Positions 7,963-16,099 of a stretch of DNA of 64,000 nt are shown here, in pieces (position 1 is the first letter of the stretch; the number at the start of each line of letters is the position of its first letter). The DNA is from Clostridiales bacterium oral taxon 876 str. F0540 (GTDB lineage: Bacteria > Bacillota > Clostridia > Clostridiales > Clostridiaceae). The stretch is taken from contig KE993501.1 of NCBI GenBank assembly GCA_000466585.1, positions 181,089 to 245,088 of the forward strand. Reading direction: 5' to 3'. The position numbers were made by a program, and so were the translations under genes. The notes beneath the pieces were generated by a model. The model was not told where the DNA came from. It made no database searches and saw only the letters and a list, made by a program, of their open reading frames with translations.

Positions 7963-8292
7963 ATGATTTACGAATTAAGAACTTACTATATTAAACCTGG
8001 AAAGATGGTGGATATTCATAATAGATTTTCTAATCTTACAATAGATCTATTTAAGAAACATGGAATGAATATATTGGATTTTTGGGAAGATGCAGAAGGC
8101 AAGAATATTATTTATTACATTATTGAGCACAAAGATATGGAAGCAAGAGAGCAGCATTTTAATAGTTTTAAAAAGGATCCAGAGTGGATTGAGGGAAAAA
8201 GAATATCCGAACTAAATGGACCTATAGTAGAGAAGGTTGAAAGTGTTTTTATGAAACGAGTACCATACTCTCCATTCAATAAGACTGTATAA
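7963..8292 (+). CDS. NIPSNAP family protein
   Basis: A 109-residue protein of the NIPSNAP type, a ferredoxin-like dimeric alpha-beta barrel: it opens MIYELRTYYIKPGKM and contains the EHKDMEAREQHFNSF and DPEW stretch typical of the family. Its biochemical role is not established. RBS AAAGGAG precedes ATG 7963. The stop codon TAA (8290-8292) lies inside the 5' core of the attC-like site (GTATAAA, 8287-8293), so the gene fills the cassette to its very end. Confidence 0.85.
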   Translation: MIYELRTYYIKPGKMVDIHNRFSNLTIDLFKKHGMNILDFWEDAEGKNIIYYIIEHKDMEAREQHFNSFKKDPEWIEGKRISELNGPIVEKVESVFMKRVPYSPFNKTV

Positions 8293-8387
8293 ATCCAGCA
8301 TGGCTTGAAAAGATAGCCAAGCTGCGCCTGAGAAACTAAGCCAAGTCCGGCTATTTGTCTCGACGTCTGAGATTCGAGATGTTAGAT
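8287..8387 (+). other. attC-like site overlapping the stop of the gene before
   Basis: The 5' core is degenerate GTATAAA (8287-8293), then AGCATGGCT, TGAAAAGAT and AGCCAAGCT, a second weak stem, and the 3' core GTTAGAT (8381-8387), which fits GTTRRRY. The outer left arm is shortened compared with other sites. TTATAC at the segment start (7344) is complementary to GTATAA here. Confidence 0.7.
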
Positions 8388-8451
8388 GCAATTACGGCTA
8401 ATATTATAATTTAATAATTTCTAAAATAATGTATTTAATGGAGGGATAGAA

Positions 8452-8889
8452 TTGACTGTAGTAGCAGGTTGTGTGGTTCAGGATAATAATAAAATTCTCA
8501 TGGTACAAGAAGGTCAAGGTGTGGAAAGAGAATTGTGGAACTTTCCATCAGGTAGATTAGAGAATAATGAAAAAATAATTGATGCCGCAATCAGAGAAGT
8601 TGAAGAAGAAACAGGCTATAAAATATCAATATCTGGCTTATTGGGAATATATAATTTTATAAGTATTAATAATGAGCAGGTTATATTTTTTTGCTACGTT
8701 GGACAAGTAACTAATGGAATTCTAAAATATGATAATAATGAGATTATAAACGTAAAGTGGTTATCGCCTGATGAAATTGCCGGAATAAGTGATAATAAAT
8801 TAAGAACACACACATTAATCAGAAGGATAATTAGTGACTTAAAAAGTAAAACTATTCTGCCACTTGATACTATTAATGACATGATTTAA
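8452..8889 (+). CDS. NUDIX hydrolase
   Basis: A 145-residue NUDIX protein; the box reads GRLENNEKIIDAAIREVEEE followed by TGYKI and fits the signature. It starts at TTG 8452 after GGAGGGATAGAA. It is only moderately like the NUDIX gene at 7449, so the two are probably not a recent duplication. Substrate unknown. It begins about 65 bp after the GTTAGAT core of the preceding site, the usual spacing of a cassette gene. Confidence 0.9.
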   Translation: MTVVAGCVVQDNNKILMVQEGQGVERELWNFPSGRLENNEKIIDAAIREVEEETGYKISISGLLGIYNFISINNEQVIFFCYVGQVTNGILKYDNNEIINVKWLSPDEIAGISDNKLRTHTLIRRIISDLKSKTILPLDTINDMI

Positions 8890-8936
8890 TCTATAATATT
8901 CTAACGAACTTGCCTTATAAATAAGGAGGAAGATAT

Positions 8937-9287
8937 ATGCTATTTATGATGATTGTCAAAGCTTCCAGGAATTCGGAAGCCGGAAATCTACCTAGCCCAG
9001 AGTTAATTGAAGCTATGACGAAGTACAATGAGGAATTAGTTAAGGCAGGAGTACGGGTTATGGCAAAAGGACTTCATCCAAGCTCTAATGGAATTCGCAT
9101 TTCGTATCTAAAACCAGATGAAAAGCCGATTGTTACATATGGTCCATTTGCAGAAACTAAAGAATTGATTGCAGGATTCATTCTGATTGATGTTAAGTCG
9201 AGGGAAGAGGCTATCCAATGGGCCATGCGGATGCCGGATCCTCAAGGATATGGGGAAGGCCAGATTGAATTGCGTCAAGTATTTTAG
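8937..9287 (+). CDS. YCII/DGPF-domain protein, shortened by a TAG codon
   Basis: A 116-residue YCII-related (DGPF) protein, a small alpha-beta fold. The family hallmark DGPFAETKE appears as YGPFAETKE around residues 62-70. It ends at TAG 9285-9287, but the frame continues WPEITENLEMLIKQ to TAA 9330-9332, which resembles the usual family tail; a GAG-to-TAG change would explain it. Members are often encoded beside ECF sigma factors, which are absent here. RBS AAGGAGGAAG precedes ATG 8937. Confidence 0.85.
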   Translation: MLFMMIVKASRNSEAGNLPSPELIEAMTKYNEELVKAGVRVMAKGLHPSSNGIRISYLKPDEKPIVTYGPFAETKELIAGFILIDVKSREEAIQWAMRMPDPQGYGEGQIELRQVF

Positions 9288-9335
9288 TGGCCAGAGATAA
9301 CCGAAAATCTTGAAATGTTGATAAAACAATAAGAC

Positions 9336-9449
9336 AATACAAATCCAAAGAAATTGTTTAAAGCATTTTACTCGACACCTGAAACGATATATTTTACATG
9401 TTTGCCTAATTATGGTATGATATTTTTGTTGACATTGTCGGATTGTTAG
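9336..9449 (+). pseudogene. Possible SRPBCC/AHSA1-like remnant
   Basis: The frame contains TNPKKLFKAFYSTPET, resembling the first helix of AHSA1-type SRPBCC proteins, which often accompany DGPF genes. There is no start codon, and the frame ends at 9449. A GTTAGAC core-like heptamer overlaps the end (9445-9451) and might be the last trace of a lost attC-like site between this segment and the kinase gene. Confidence 0.35.
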
Positions 9450-9514
9450 ACAAATTCAAAGCGGAAGGGGATGTTATTGTGAATAAAATTAATAGGTGGT
9501 TTTCCGACTAAATT

Positions 9515-9557
9515 TGAGGAATAAGAAAACCGATTTTTGAATATAGCTTATTCCTCA
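9515..9557 (+). promoter_or_regulatory. Hairpin just upstream of the APH-like gene
   Basis: TGAGGAATAAG (9515-9525) pairs perfectly with CTTATTCCTCA (9547-9557); the ribosome site AAGGAG follows at 9561. The 11-bp stem could end the upstream transcript, though it has no T-run, or influence translation of the kinase gene. Confidence 0.45.
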
Positions 9558-9575
9558 CAAAAGGAGTGCAGGAAT

Positions 9576-10553
9576 ATGATGAAACTAAAAAACTTGGTGC
9601 TTAATACAGACCAGGTTGCAAATGCAATTTTAAAAAATTGGAATCACGATGAAAATAGTCTAAACTTTTGGCGTGGTAGTGCAAATTATGTTTATTTTTT
9701 CACCTTAAAAGGTGACAGATATTGGTTGAGATTCTCTAGAAAAGATGAAAATTCACTAGAACAAATAAAAGCTGAAATTGAATTTCTATTATACTTGAAG
9801 GAAAATAATTTTTCGGCTGTATATCCAATCATATCTAATAATCATAGGTACATTGAAGTTGTTGAAGATGAAGGAGAAACATATTATGCTGTTGTGTTTA
9901 ACAAAGCAGAAGGTGTTAATCTGGAAATTGAGGATATGACTGAAGCTGAGTTTGAATGTTGGGGAAAGTCTCTTGCTTCTTTGCACAGGTTATCTAAGAC
10001 GTTTAGACCTAAAGAACACGTTCGTAATAGCTGGAAACAGGTGTTAGAAGTGACAAGTGATATATTATCCGATTTTCCAAACGAGCAGAATGCTAAAGAT
10101 GAATTAAAAAAGGTAGAAAAATGGCTAAAGTCTTTGCCTGTGACAAATGAAAATTATGGATTAATTCACTATGATTTTGAGTTAGATAATGTTTTCTTTA
10201 ACAAGCAATCACGTTTATTTAAGGCTATCGATTTTGATAGTTCTATGTATCATTGGTATGTTATGGATATAGCATGTACTTTGGGCGATTTGAATGAATT
10301 GGATAGTCCAAAAGCAGAAGATGGGTTGAAGCATTTTTTAAAAGGCTACCGTTCCATTAATGGGATAGAAGAAGAGTTTATAGATTTATTGCCTAAGTTT
10401 GAACGATTTGATAATTTGATTAGTTTCGCAAAACTATTAAGGTCATTACAAGATAGCAGCTTCCCATCAGAACCTGAGTGGCTTAAAAGATTGAGACCAA
10501 GATTGTTAAAAAAGTGCGATGAATATAGAAAAGGCTTTGAAAAAGCATGGTAA
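9576..10553 (+). CDS. Aminoglycoside-phosphotransferase-like kinase
   Basis: A 325-residue APH/choline-kinase family protein. The Brenner motif is present as HYDFELDN (His198, Asp200, Asn205), followed by IDFDSS with the Mg2+-binding Asp. The N-lobe contains WRGSANYVY. It should phosphorylate a small hydroxyl compound using ATP; whether that is an antibiotic, homoserine-like or another metabolite cannot be told. I chose ATG 9576 because AAGGAG lies nine bases upstream. It is followed by an attC-like site at 10619. Confidence 0.85.
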   Translation: MMKLKNLVLNTDQVANAILKNWNHDENSLNFWRGSANYVYFFTLKGDRYWLRFSRKDENSLEQIKAEIEFLLYLKENNFSAVYPIISNNHRYIEVVEDEGETYYAVVFNKAEGVNLEIEDMTEAEFECWGKSLASLHRLSKTFRPKEHVRNSWKQVLEVTSDILSDFPNEQNAKDELKKVEKWLKSLPVTNENYGLIHYDFELDNVFFNKQSRLFKAIDFDSSMYHWYVMDIACTLGDLNELDSPKAEDGLKHFLKGYRSINGIEEEFIDLLPKFERFDNLISFAKLLRSLQDSSFPSEPEWLKRLRPRLLKKCDEYRKGFEKAW

Positions 10554-10618
10554 GATTTTCAAAGGAAAATGATAATTAAGTTAATGCAGCCTCATATCTA
10601 TTGGGATATGGGGCTTTA

Positions 10619-10716
10619 TGCTAACAATTTGGACTGAGAAGATAACCAAGCTACACCTGCGGTACTAAAATAAGCCTGGCTAAGTTTCTTGGCATCAAAA
10701 ATTCGAAACTTTATCT
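10619..10716 (+). other. attC-like site
   Basis: 5' core TGCTAAC (10619-10625), inner motif CTGAGAAGATAACCAAGC related to TGAAAAGATAGCCAAGC of its siblings, CACCTGCGG, CCTGGCTAAGT, AATTCGAAAC, and 3' core TTTATCT (10710-10716) in place of GTTATCT. Mutations in both cores suggest it is inactive. A small hairpin, CATATC with GATATG, precedes it. Confidence 0.65.
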
Positions 10717-10809
10717 GTAATTCATAGAAAACGGAGTAATGGCAAAGATTTTTAGAGTTATTTATTGGGACCAATTGTAAAATCTTATTCATAATAAGGA
10801 GATGATTTT

Positions 10810-11229
10810 ATGCACTATATCATAAATTTATCACCAGCAGAAGACGATAAATTAGAAATTCGCAGAAAATTACAAGAATATAATTCTCATTATTTTGAGA
10901 TAAAGGATGAACCAAGTTTCGTTATTTCAAAAAAAGATGAATATGACGAGGTAATGGGCGGAATTGTATGTACAATTGTAGGCCAATGGTTAGAAATCGA
11001 TTTTTTATGGGTTCGAGATGATCAACGTGGTAAAGGATTGGGTGAAGGTTTATTATTAGAAGCTGAAAAAGTAGGAATAGAAAATAAGTGTTCAAAAGCA
11101 TTTTTAACTACTATGAGCTTTCAAGCACAGCCTTTTTATTTAAAGCATGGATATAAAACAGTATATATTCAAAAGGGCTATCCAATAACAAATGAAGAGT
11201 ATTTTATGGAAAAAACATTAGTCATTTAA
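10810..11229 (+). CDS. GNAT family N-acetyltransferase
   Basis: A 139-residue GNAT protein with the acetyl-CoA loop in DDQRGKGLGEGLL and the C-terminal FYLKHGYKTV. The acceptor is unknown. RBS AAGGAG precedes ATG 10810. Its leader (from 10711) resembles those of the HIT gene at 22217 and of the methyltransferase-like gene at 25581, including the stretch before ATTATTTG and AATTGTAAA. The downstream sequence has the AACCTATAAAAG motif that elsewhere comes just before an attC-like site, but the site itself is gone. Confidence 0.85.
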   Translation: MHYIINLSPAEDDKLEIRRKLQEYNSHYFEIKDEPSFVISKKDEYDEVMGGIVCTIVGQWLEIDFLWVRDDQRGKGLGEGLLLEAEKVGIENKCSKAFLTTMSFQAQPFYLKHGYKTVYIQKGYPITNEEYFMEKTLVI

Positions 11230-11293
11230 AATTAGAGAGGTGTAATCCGAATTTACTTAAGAAATGTAGGGTTAACAATTTTCTCATATTTTG

Positions 11294-11323
11294 AACCTAT
11301 AAAAGAATGTTTGAAATAGTAGT
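11294..11323 (+). repeat. Pre-attC repeat, partial copy
   Basis: AACCTATAAAAG and the following 18 bp match the starts of the 63-bp repeats at 22734 and 26471. In those places the repeat runs into an attC-like core; here it breaks off and the 38-bp repeat (11339) follows. Confidence 0.5.
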
Positions 11324-11338
11324 ATATTACATAGTGCG

Positions 11339-11376
11339 GTGTAAATTTATGGTTTATAATCAATATATAGGTTAAA
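11339..11376 (+). repeat. 38-bp dispersed repeat, copy 2
   Basis: Same 38 bp as 6417-6454 with one base different. It lies at the end of a cassette-like segment where an attC-like site would be expected. Confidence 0.65.
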
Positions 11377-11449
11377 GTTTTTCAGAGATGCAATAAAACT
11401 GATCTAAGTACTTTAAAATTTTTATAAATGGCAAGCGGAGGTTAAATTA

Positions 11450-11650
11450 ATGAATAGAATTTGTAATCAATGTGAAACAGAGATGATTGATGATTGCAGC
11501 ATAAGGCCTGAGTTCAAATTTGAAGATATAGTTATTTCTAAAAAGTTTAAGGGTCTTTTCAATATCAAAAATGCCAAATTAAAGGCAGCAGTATGTCCTA
11601 ATTGCGGCAATGTAATTATTTATACTGAAGAATATAGGGAGTTTTTATAA
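11450..11650 (+). CDS. Small zinc-ribbon protein
   Basis: A 66-residue protein with two CxxC knuckles, CNQC at the start and CPNCG near residue 50, which should bind one zinc ion. The middle part has alternating charged and hydrophobic residues. Similar tiny zinc-ribbon proteins of unknown role are common in Firmicutes. RBS AAGCGGAGG precedes ATG 11450. Confidence 0.7.
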   Translation: MNRICNQCETEMIDDCSIRPEFKFEDIVISKKFKGLFNIKNAKLKAAVCPNCGNVIIYTEEYREFL

Positions 11651-11752
11651 AGAGAATTTTAACAGTAATAATCCTTATTGAAAATAGCATAATCCGATAA
11701 TTTAGAAAGCCGCTAAGCAAAGCTTAATTGCTTTTAAGGTAGGTGAGGATAT

Positions 11753-12556
11753 TTGATATATAAGCTTCCGGAAGGTTTTTCGAGGGAAGAAATTAATCCA
11801 ATAACAAGTGAAAAATATGATGATAGCTGGATTGCCTTCTGTTTAACAGACTCTCAGGATTACGAGATTATGAACGGAGGAGGCTTAAATTCAGTTTATA
11901 CTTTGACAGTAAGTAAGAAATACCCTAATTGGAAGATGTCCTTAATGGATTTTATTGAATTTCAGACAAGTCAAAATAAAAATATAATATTATCAGTTTC
12001 CGATGAGGACCTTGAAGAGGCTAAATCCTTCTATGATAATCATCATTTTAATGATCAGTTTTTAAGAAGCTATGAACCAAAGGTAATGATTCATAGTACA
12101 ACCTTAAGCTGTTGGGAAAGCATAAAGAAGGATAACTGCTTAAAATCATGGAACAGGCTAAAGCAAGAGGGACGTGTCTTAGAACGAGTGCCTATAGGCA
12201 GCCTGCTGGGTGACCCTGAAGATTTTAGCGATTATATAATGTTTTCAAATGGCTCTATATCAAGCGAACTTGTGGTTTTATCAAAGCAAAAGGGTAAGAT
12301 TATCATGAAAGAAGATGCGAGATATAAGCCCGGGGTAAGATTATATTTCAATATGGAAAAGGCTGCGAAGGATGGGCTGGTTGTTCGGGACGGCTGCCAT
12401 TTGAAAGTAAAAGATTCCTTGCCTTTAGATACCTATCAAATATGGGCAGCTAACTGGAAAAGTGCTGGGTTATCTGGTGAATATTCTACGCCTGCAGATT
12501 TTACTTACAAGTCAAATAAACTGTTTAATGAGATATATGGAGAAAAGGTTTTTTGA
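11753..12556 (+). CDS. Hypothetical protein, 267 aa
   Basis: I do not recognise this protein with certainty. The second half has MIHSTTLSCWESIKKDNCL followed by ELVVLSKQKGK, a pattern that recalls the HxT start and later strands of KptA/ADP-ribosyltransferase-like folds, but this is only a visual resemblance. It has no signal peptide or membrane segment. It starts at TTG 11753 after AGGTGAGG. GC content is somewhat higher than that of its neighbours in the second half. No attC-like site flanks it. Confidence 0.6.
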   Translation: MIYKLPEGFSREEINPITSEKYDDSWIAFCLTDSQDYEIMNGGGLNSVYTLTVSKKYPNWKMSLMDFIEFQTSQNKNIILSVSDEDLEEAKSFYDNHHFNDQFLRSYEPKVMIHSTTLSCWESIKKDNCLKSWNRLKQEGRVLERVPIGSLLGDPEDFSDYIMFSNGSISSELVVLSKQKGKIIMKEDARYKPGVRLYFNMEKAAKDGLVVRDGCHLKVKDSLPLDTYQIWAANWKSAGLSGEYSTPADFTYKSNKLFNEIYGEKVF

Positions 12557-12658
12557 AAGCAATAATTGATTTTGAAAGGTGCTTAACTGCTGAATAATGG
12601 TAATCCATGACAGATTAATTATGGTCAAGTAAAAACATTTAATAATTGGAGGGAAATA

Positions 12659-13183
12659 ATGAACAGATTAAAATTAGTGTTACCAACTATGGATTATAAA
12701 GAGATGATTTTGGACTATAAAAAAGAGTTTATTGAAAACGGTGATAGTTTAGACGGTACTGCGGGATTAAGTGATGCTGAAACTTTTGAAGAATGGTATA
12801 GCAAGGTTTGCGATAATTCAAAAGAAGATACCGTAAGGGAAGGTCGTGTTCCTGCAACTACATATATGGCTGTTTCAAATGATAATGGTCGTTTAATCGG
12901 CATGATTGATATTAGGCATAGTTTAAATGATTATTTGTTTAATTTTGGCGGTCATATAGGCTACAGCATTCGAAAATCAGAAAGAAGAAAAGGCTATGCA
13001 ACTGAAATGTTAGGATTAGCCTTAAATGAAAGTGTAAAATTAAACATAAAAAATGTTTTAATTACCTGCGATAAATATAATGTAGCTTCGGCAAAGACCA
13101 TTATAAAAAATGGCGGTATATTGGAAAATGAAGTCCCTGAAGGAAATGAAATTACACAAAGATATTGGATAACTTTAGGATAA
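12659..13183 (+). CDS. GNAT family N-acetyltransferase
   Basis: A 174-residue GNAT protein of the larger type that opens with LKLVLPTMDYKEMI. The acetyl-CoA loop is SERRKGYATEML, after the strand GHIGYSIRK, and a late strand reads NVLITCDKYN before ASAKTIIKNGG. This layout is common among Firmicute acetyltransferases of unknown acceptor. RBS GGAGGGAAATA precedes ATG 12659. It ends six bases before the truncated HIT frame. Confidence 0.85.
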   Translation: MNRLKLVLPTMDYKEMILDYKKEFIENGDSLDGTAGLSDAETFEEWYSKVCDNSKEDTVREGRVPATTYMAVSNDNGRLIGMIDIRHSLNDYLFNFGGHIGYSIRKSERRKGYATEMLGLALNESVKLNIKNVLITCDKYNVASAKTIIKNGGILENEVPEGNEITQRYWITLG

Positions 13184-13189
13184 AGTTAT

Positions 13190-13504
13190 TTGCATAATTG
13201 TATTTTTCTTATATTGTTGAGAGGTTGCAGTTTAAAAAAACAGAGAAGAAATGACATAGTTGCAGAAGCTGTTTCTAATGTGTTCAAGCCAGATAAAATA
13301 AATTATGAACTGCTTGGAAATGGATGCCCTCATATTCATTGGCATTTGTACCCGAGGTTGAAGCGAGATACTCCTATAATAAACTCAGTTTATCAACTTC
13401 CGAATAGCGCATTGTTTGATGAATCCACAAGACCAAGCGATGAAGTAAGGAAAGATTATATAAATAGAATTAAGAATGAAATTGAAAGACTGCTAGCACT
13501 GTAA
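13190..13504 (+). pseudogene. HIT-family gene lacking its N-terminal part
   Basis: The frame encodes the second half of a HIT-family nucleotide-binding protein: FKPDKINYELLGN, then the catalytic histidine triad in CPHIHWHLYPR, and a normal C-terminus. The first about 60 residues, including the N-terminal strand region, are replaced by an unrelated short hydrophobic run, and no good ribosome site precedes ATG 13190. The intact HIT gene at 22217 shows what is missing. A deletion joining it to the GNAT gene is likely. Confidence 0.65.
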
Positions 13505-13613
13505 GCATAATGTACAATTGAGTAATTTCGCATCCTACTTATGAGATGCTTTAATTATGGTTTATGAATTGGTGTCTTATAGTATATTAGGGTGAATTAA
13601 AGGATGGAGTTTA

Positions 13614-14438
13614 ATGAGATATATTACTTCGCTAAATGATGAGTTAAAGAAAAAAATTTTGAGTTTACTTTATGAGGATGAATTGTTCAATGTGTTTCTA
13701 ATACATTTTATAGAAAATCAAATTCAAGATATTGGTGAACTATATGTTGAAGAATCAAATGGTAGTATTGATAATATCTTACATATGAAATTTGACGGCA
13801 ATTCTTATTTTACAAGCTTTTTTACTAAAAAGGAGAATGGTTATATTGAAATTGCAAAACAGCTTCAATTACTAAACTATAATAGAGTTTTATTGGCGGG
13901 TAAAAGAAAAGAAGTATCGAAAATATTGTCCTACCTAGGTAAAAAGGAGACATCTACTCCAGACATATATTATGAATTTGACTTAAATAGGTATTGTAAA
14001 CAAGCCATACATTCAGATATTACATATAGAATGGCTACTTGTAGACAGAATGATATGAGTAAAATTAGTGAGTATATGATTGGGTTTTTTGAGCCGACAA
14101 GTAACATGGAGATTGCTGATATAACTGATGAAAATAAGTTAACTGAAGATATAAAAATAGGAGTCTATTTTATCGAATACAAAGGGCAGCCCATAGGCAT
14201 GGCTCGATATAGTGGAAAAACTAAAAATTACGTTGATATCACAACTGTATACATTGATCCTATTTATAGAGGAAAAGGCTTTGGTAAAAAACTAATGGAA
14301 AATATGGTGGAAAATATTATTTCGGATAATAGGATACCAGTAACACAAACTTCGTCACTAAATCTTATTGCAAGAAAGACTTACGAGTCCATGGGATTTA
14401 TCAAGAAAGAAAATTATTCATTTGAATTTATATCCTAA
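13614..14438 (+). CDS. GNAT family N-acetyltransferase, two-part
   Basis: A 274-residue protein with a C-terminal GNAT domain from about residue 140: VDITTVYIDPIYRGKGFGKK is the acetyl-CoA loop and ARKTYESMGFI the last helix and strand. The N-terminal half is likely a degenerate GNAT-like domain, as in other two-part family members. Acceptor unknown. RBS AAAGGATGGAG precedes ATG 13614. Confidence 0.85.
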   Translation: MRYITSLNDELKKKILSLLYEDELFNVFLIHFIENQIQDIGELYVEESNGSIDNILHMKFDGNSYFTSFFTKKENGYIEIAKQLQLLNYNRVLLAGKRKEVSKILSYLGKKETSTPDIYYEFDLNRYCKQAIHSDITYRMATCRQNDMSKISEYMIGFFEPTSNMEIADITDENKLTEDIKIGVYFIEYKGQPIGMARYSGKTKNYVDITTVYIDPIYRGKGFGKKLMENMVENIISDNRIPVTQTSSLNLIARKTYESMGFIKKENYSFEFIS

Positions 14439-14460
14439 ATATTCAATAGAAAAGTGATTC

Positions 14461-14512
14461 TCCTTCTTAATATATGGTTTGTCAATATTGCTAATGCAAT
14501 AAATGAATAATG
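14461..14512 (+). repeat. Intergenic repeat family B, divergent copy
   Basis: TATGGTTTG, then GCTAATGCAATAAATGAATA and ATGG align with the pair of 52-bp repeats at 14726 and 16586. It lies between the GNAT gene and the broken small frame. Confidence 0.5.
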
Positions 14513-14555
14513 GTATGATATTGTAAAACAATTTAATGTGAAAGGAAGGGAGTTT

Positions 14556-14708
14556 ATGTGATGGCTAGCTACTGCAGTACCATTTATTTTATATCTTCTT
14601 ATACAGGAAGCTATTGAGAAATCTAAACTTATAGAACTGATGAAAGAGAATAATAAGATTTTATTAGAGATAAAAGAACTATTTAAAAATCAAAGCGAAA
14701 ATACATAA
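14556..14708 (+). pseudogene. Small membrane-peptide frame with in-frame TGA
   Basis: AAGGAAGGGAG precedes ATG 14556, but the second codon is TGA; the frame then reads WLATAVPFILYLLIQEAIEK and a charged helix to TAA 14708. The layout, one membrane helix then a coiled charged tail, resembles small holin-like or BhlA/UviB-type peptides. It is either a dead gene or starts at an unusual codon. The rest of the 14439-14821 gap holds only repeats of family B. Confidence 0.35.
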
Positions 14709-14725
14709 CCTACAAAAATATTAGT

Positions 14726-14777
14726 CACAATTTCCTTATATGGTTCACTAATCATGCAAATGTAGTAAGCGAATAAT
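14726..14777 (+). repeat. Intergenic repeat family B, copy 1
   Basis: A 52-bp block containing CTAATCATGCAAATG matches 16586-16637 with few changes. Further weak copies are at 14461 and 17619. All are on the same strand, 3' of a gene and before the next, where attC-like sites are absent. Confidence 0.65.
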
Positions 14778-14821
14778 GGTAATTTATTGGGTATTATAGC
14801 AATAACAAAGGGGTATTAATC

Positions 14822-15340
14822 ATGATGATAAAAAACTTGGAAACAAAGAGATTGATTATTAAAAGAACTAAGAAAGAAGATACTGACTTTTGTTTGGATA
14901 TATGGCTTGATGATGAAATGGGTAAATATTTATCAGATCCACCTCGTGAAAAGGCAAATGATACATATTTAGAATGGAAAGAGAATGTAGAAATTTATGA
15001 TGGATGTTATTACTTTGTTGCAATTTCAAAGGAAACTGGAAATTATATTGGAACATGTAGTGCCATCCCAAGTATGGACAAAAGTCATTGGGATTTAGGC
15101 TACGCTATTCATAAGAATTATTGGCGTCAAGGATATGCTACAGAAATGATAAAATCAATAATTGATTTTTGTCATACTAACGGTGGGAGAAAAATAACCG
15201 CTCCTGTTGCTAAAGAAAATATAGGTTCAAATGCTGTATTGAGAAAACTAAACTTTTATGTTGAGAAAGAAGGTGCTTTTAGAAAAAGTGGTACTGACAT
15301 TGTATATGATGAGTACATATATAGACTTGATTTAGATTAA
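14822..15340 (+). CDS. GNAT acetyltransferase, RimJ/RimL type
   Basis: A 172-residue Acetyltransf_3 protein: it opens LETKRLIIKRTKKED, as in ribosomal-protein and antibiotic N-acetyltransferases, and carries the acetyl-CoA loop in KNYWRQGYATEM and a late SNAVLRKLNFYVE strand. The acceptor is unknown. RBS AAAGGGG precedes ATG 14822. Repeat family B lies just upstream. Confidence 0.88.
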   Translation: MMIKNLETKRLIIKRTKKEDTDFCLDIWLDDEMGKYLSDPPREKANDTYLEWKENVEIYDGCYYFVAISKETGNYIGTCSAIPSMDKSHWDLGYAIHKNYWRQGYATEMIKSIIDFCHTNGGRKITAPVAKENIGSNAVLRKLNFYVEKEGAFRKSGTDIVYDEYIYRLDLD

Positions 15341-15432
15341 TTTTTTAATTGGTTATTTTAAGTAATTTATATTATTATTCAATCATATTAACTATAAAAT
15401 AAAAAGGCTTAAATATGCGCAATTGTCTTACT

Positions 15433-15525
15433 AATTATAAACGATATAATGTAAAAACTGGTGGTGGAGCAAATAAAGATTCTGATATGATTTTATCGTT
15501 ATATACCCATGTAGAGAATAAGGGG
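15433..15525 (+). pseudogene. Fragment of the gene found intact at 29094
   Basis: Thirty-one codons (NYKRYNVKTGG, then KDSDMILSLYTH) match HYKRYKVKTGG and KDSEFILSLYTH of the membrane-anchored protein at 29094-29684. There is no start, and the ends are abrupt. This shows that a relative of that gene once sat in the cassette region. Confidence 0.65.
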
Positions 15526-15811
15526 GTTTTTGTAAATTACCATAAAGGAGAAATATGTATTAGAAAAAAGTAAACTCTATGGAGGAAAGGAAGCAATCCC
15601 GTATCAGCAAGTCAAGGGATGACAAGAAATCGACCCTGATAAATACTTTGGAAACAAATAAGCGTATGGCTTAAAGTTAAAAATCACCTTATTTAGAAAT
15701 GCGACAAATAAATAATGGTAGTATATGGTTAAATGAAATACTGAGGGCAAAAAGTGAATATATCTTAAAAAACACTATTTTTTATTAAATATTTAAAGTG
15801 GGGGATAGATT
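15526..15811 (+). other. Gene-free stretch with coding debris
   Basis: The frame at about 15572-15660 reads LYGGKEAIPYQQVKG, stop, QEIDPDKYFGNK, which looks like the C-terminal end of a former protein interrupted by one stop. A short piece of repeat family B (AAATAAATAATGGTA) is near 15705. No intact gene is visible. Confidence 0.35.
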
Positions 15812-16024
15812 ATGAGAAAACAAGTAAAATATTTTTTAATTGGACTATTTATAATCCTAATAAGTACACCGCTAGGGTACAAAGCAGTTAGTATAGTTTA
15901 TTCTAATAGAAACTTAACAGGTGAGTATGTTCCAATATTAAATGGATTCATACATTCATTTATGTTAATAGGCATATTGGTATTTATTATGGGGCTCATA
16001 AATATGAAATCAAGTGGAAAATAA
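15812..16024 (+). CDS. Small two-helix membrane protein
   Basis: A 70-residue protein with hydrophobic segments at about residues 7-28 and 45-64, and short charged ends. I do not recognise the family; similar small membrane proteins occur in integron cassettes and in clostridial genomes generally. GTGGGGGAT precedes ATG 15812. Confidence 0.6.
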   Translation: MRKQVKYFLIGLFIILISTPLGYKAVSIVYSNRNLTGEYVPILNGFIHSFMLIGILVFIMGLINMKSSGK

Positions 16025-16099
16025 ACACAACTTTACTATACATTCTTCAAAAGTTGCTTAGCGAAAGTAAGATATTGTGAAATACTAAAGGGGGATAAA

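Noticed and set aside
15572..15660. Possible functional small gene after the fragment at 15433
   Set aside because: It has an internal stop and no start or ribosome site; kept only as coding debris.
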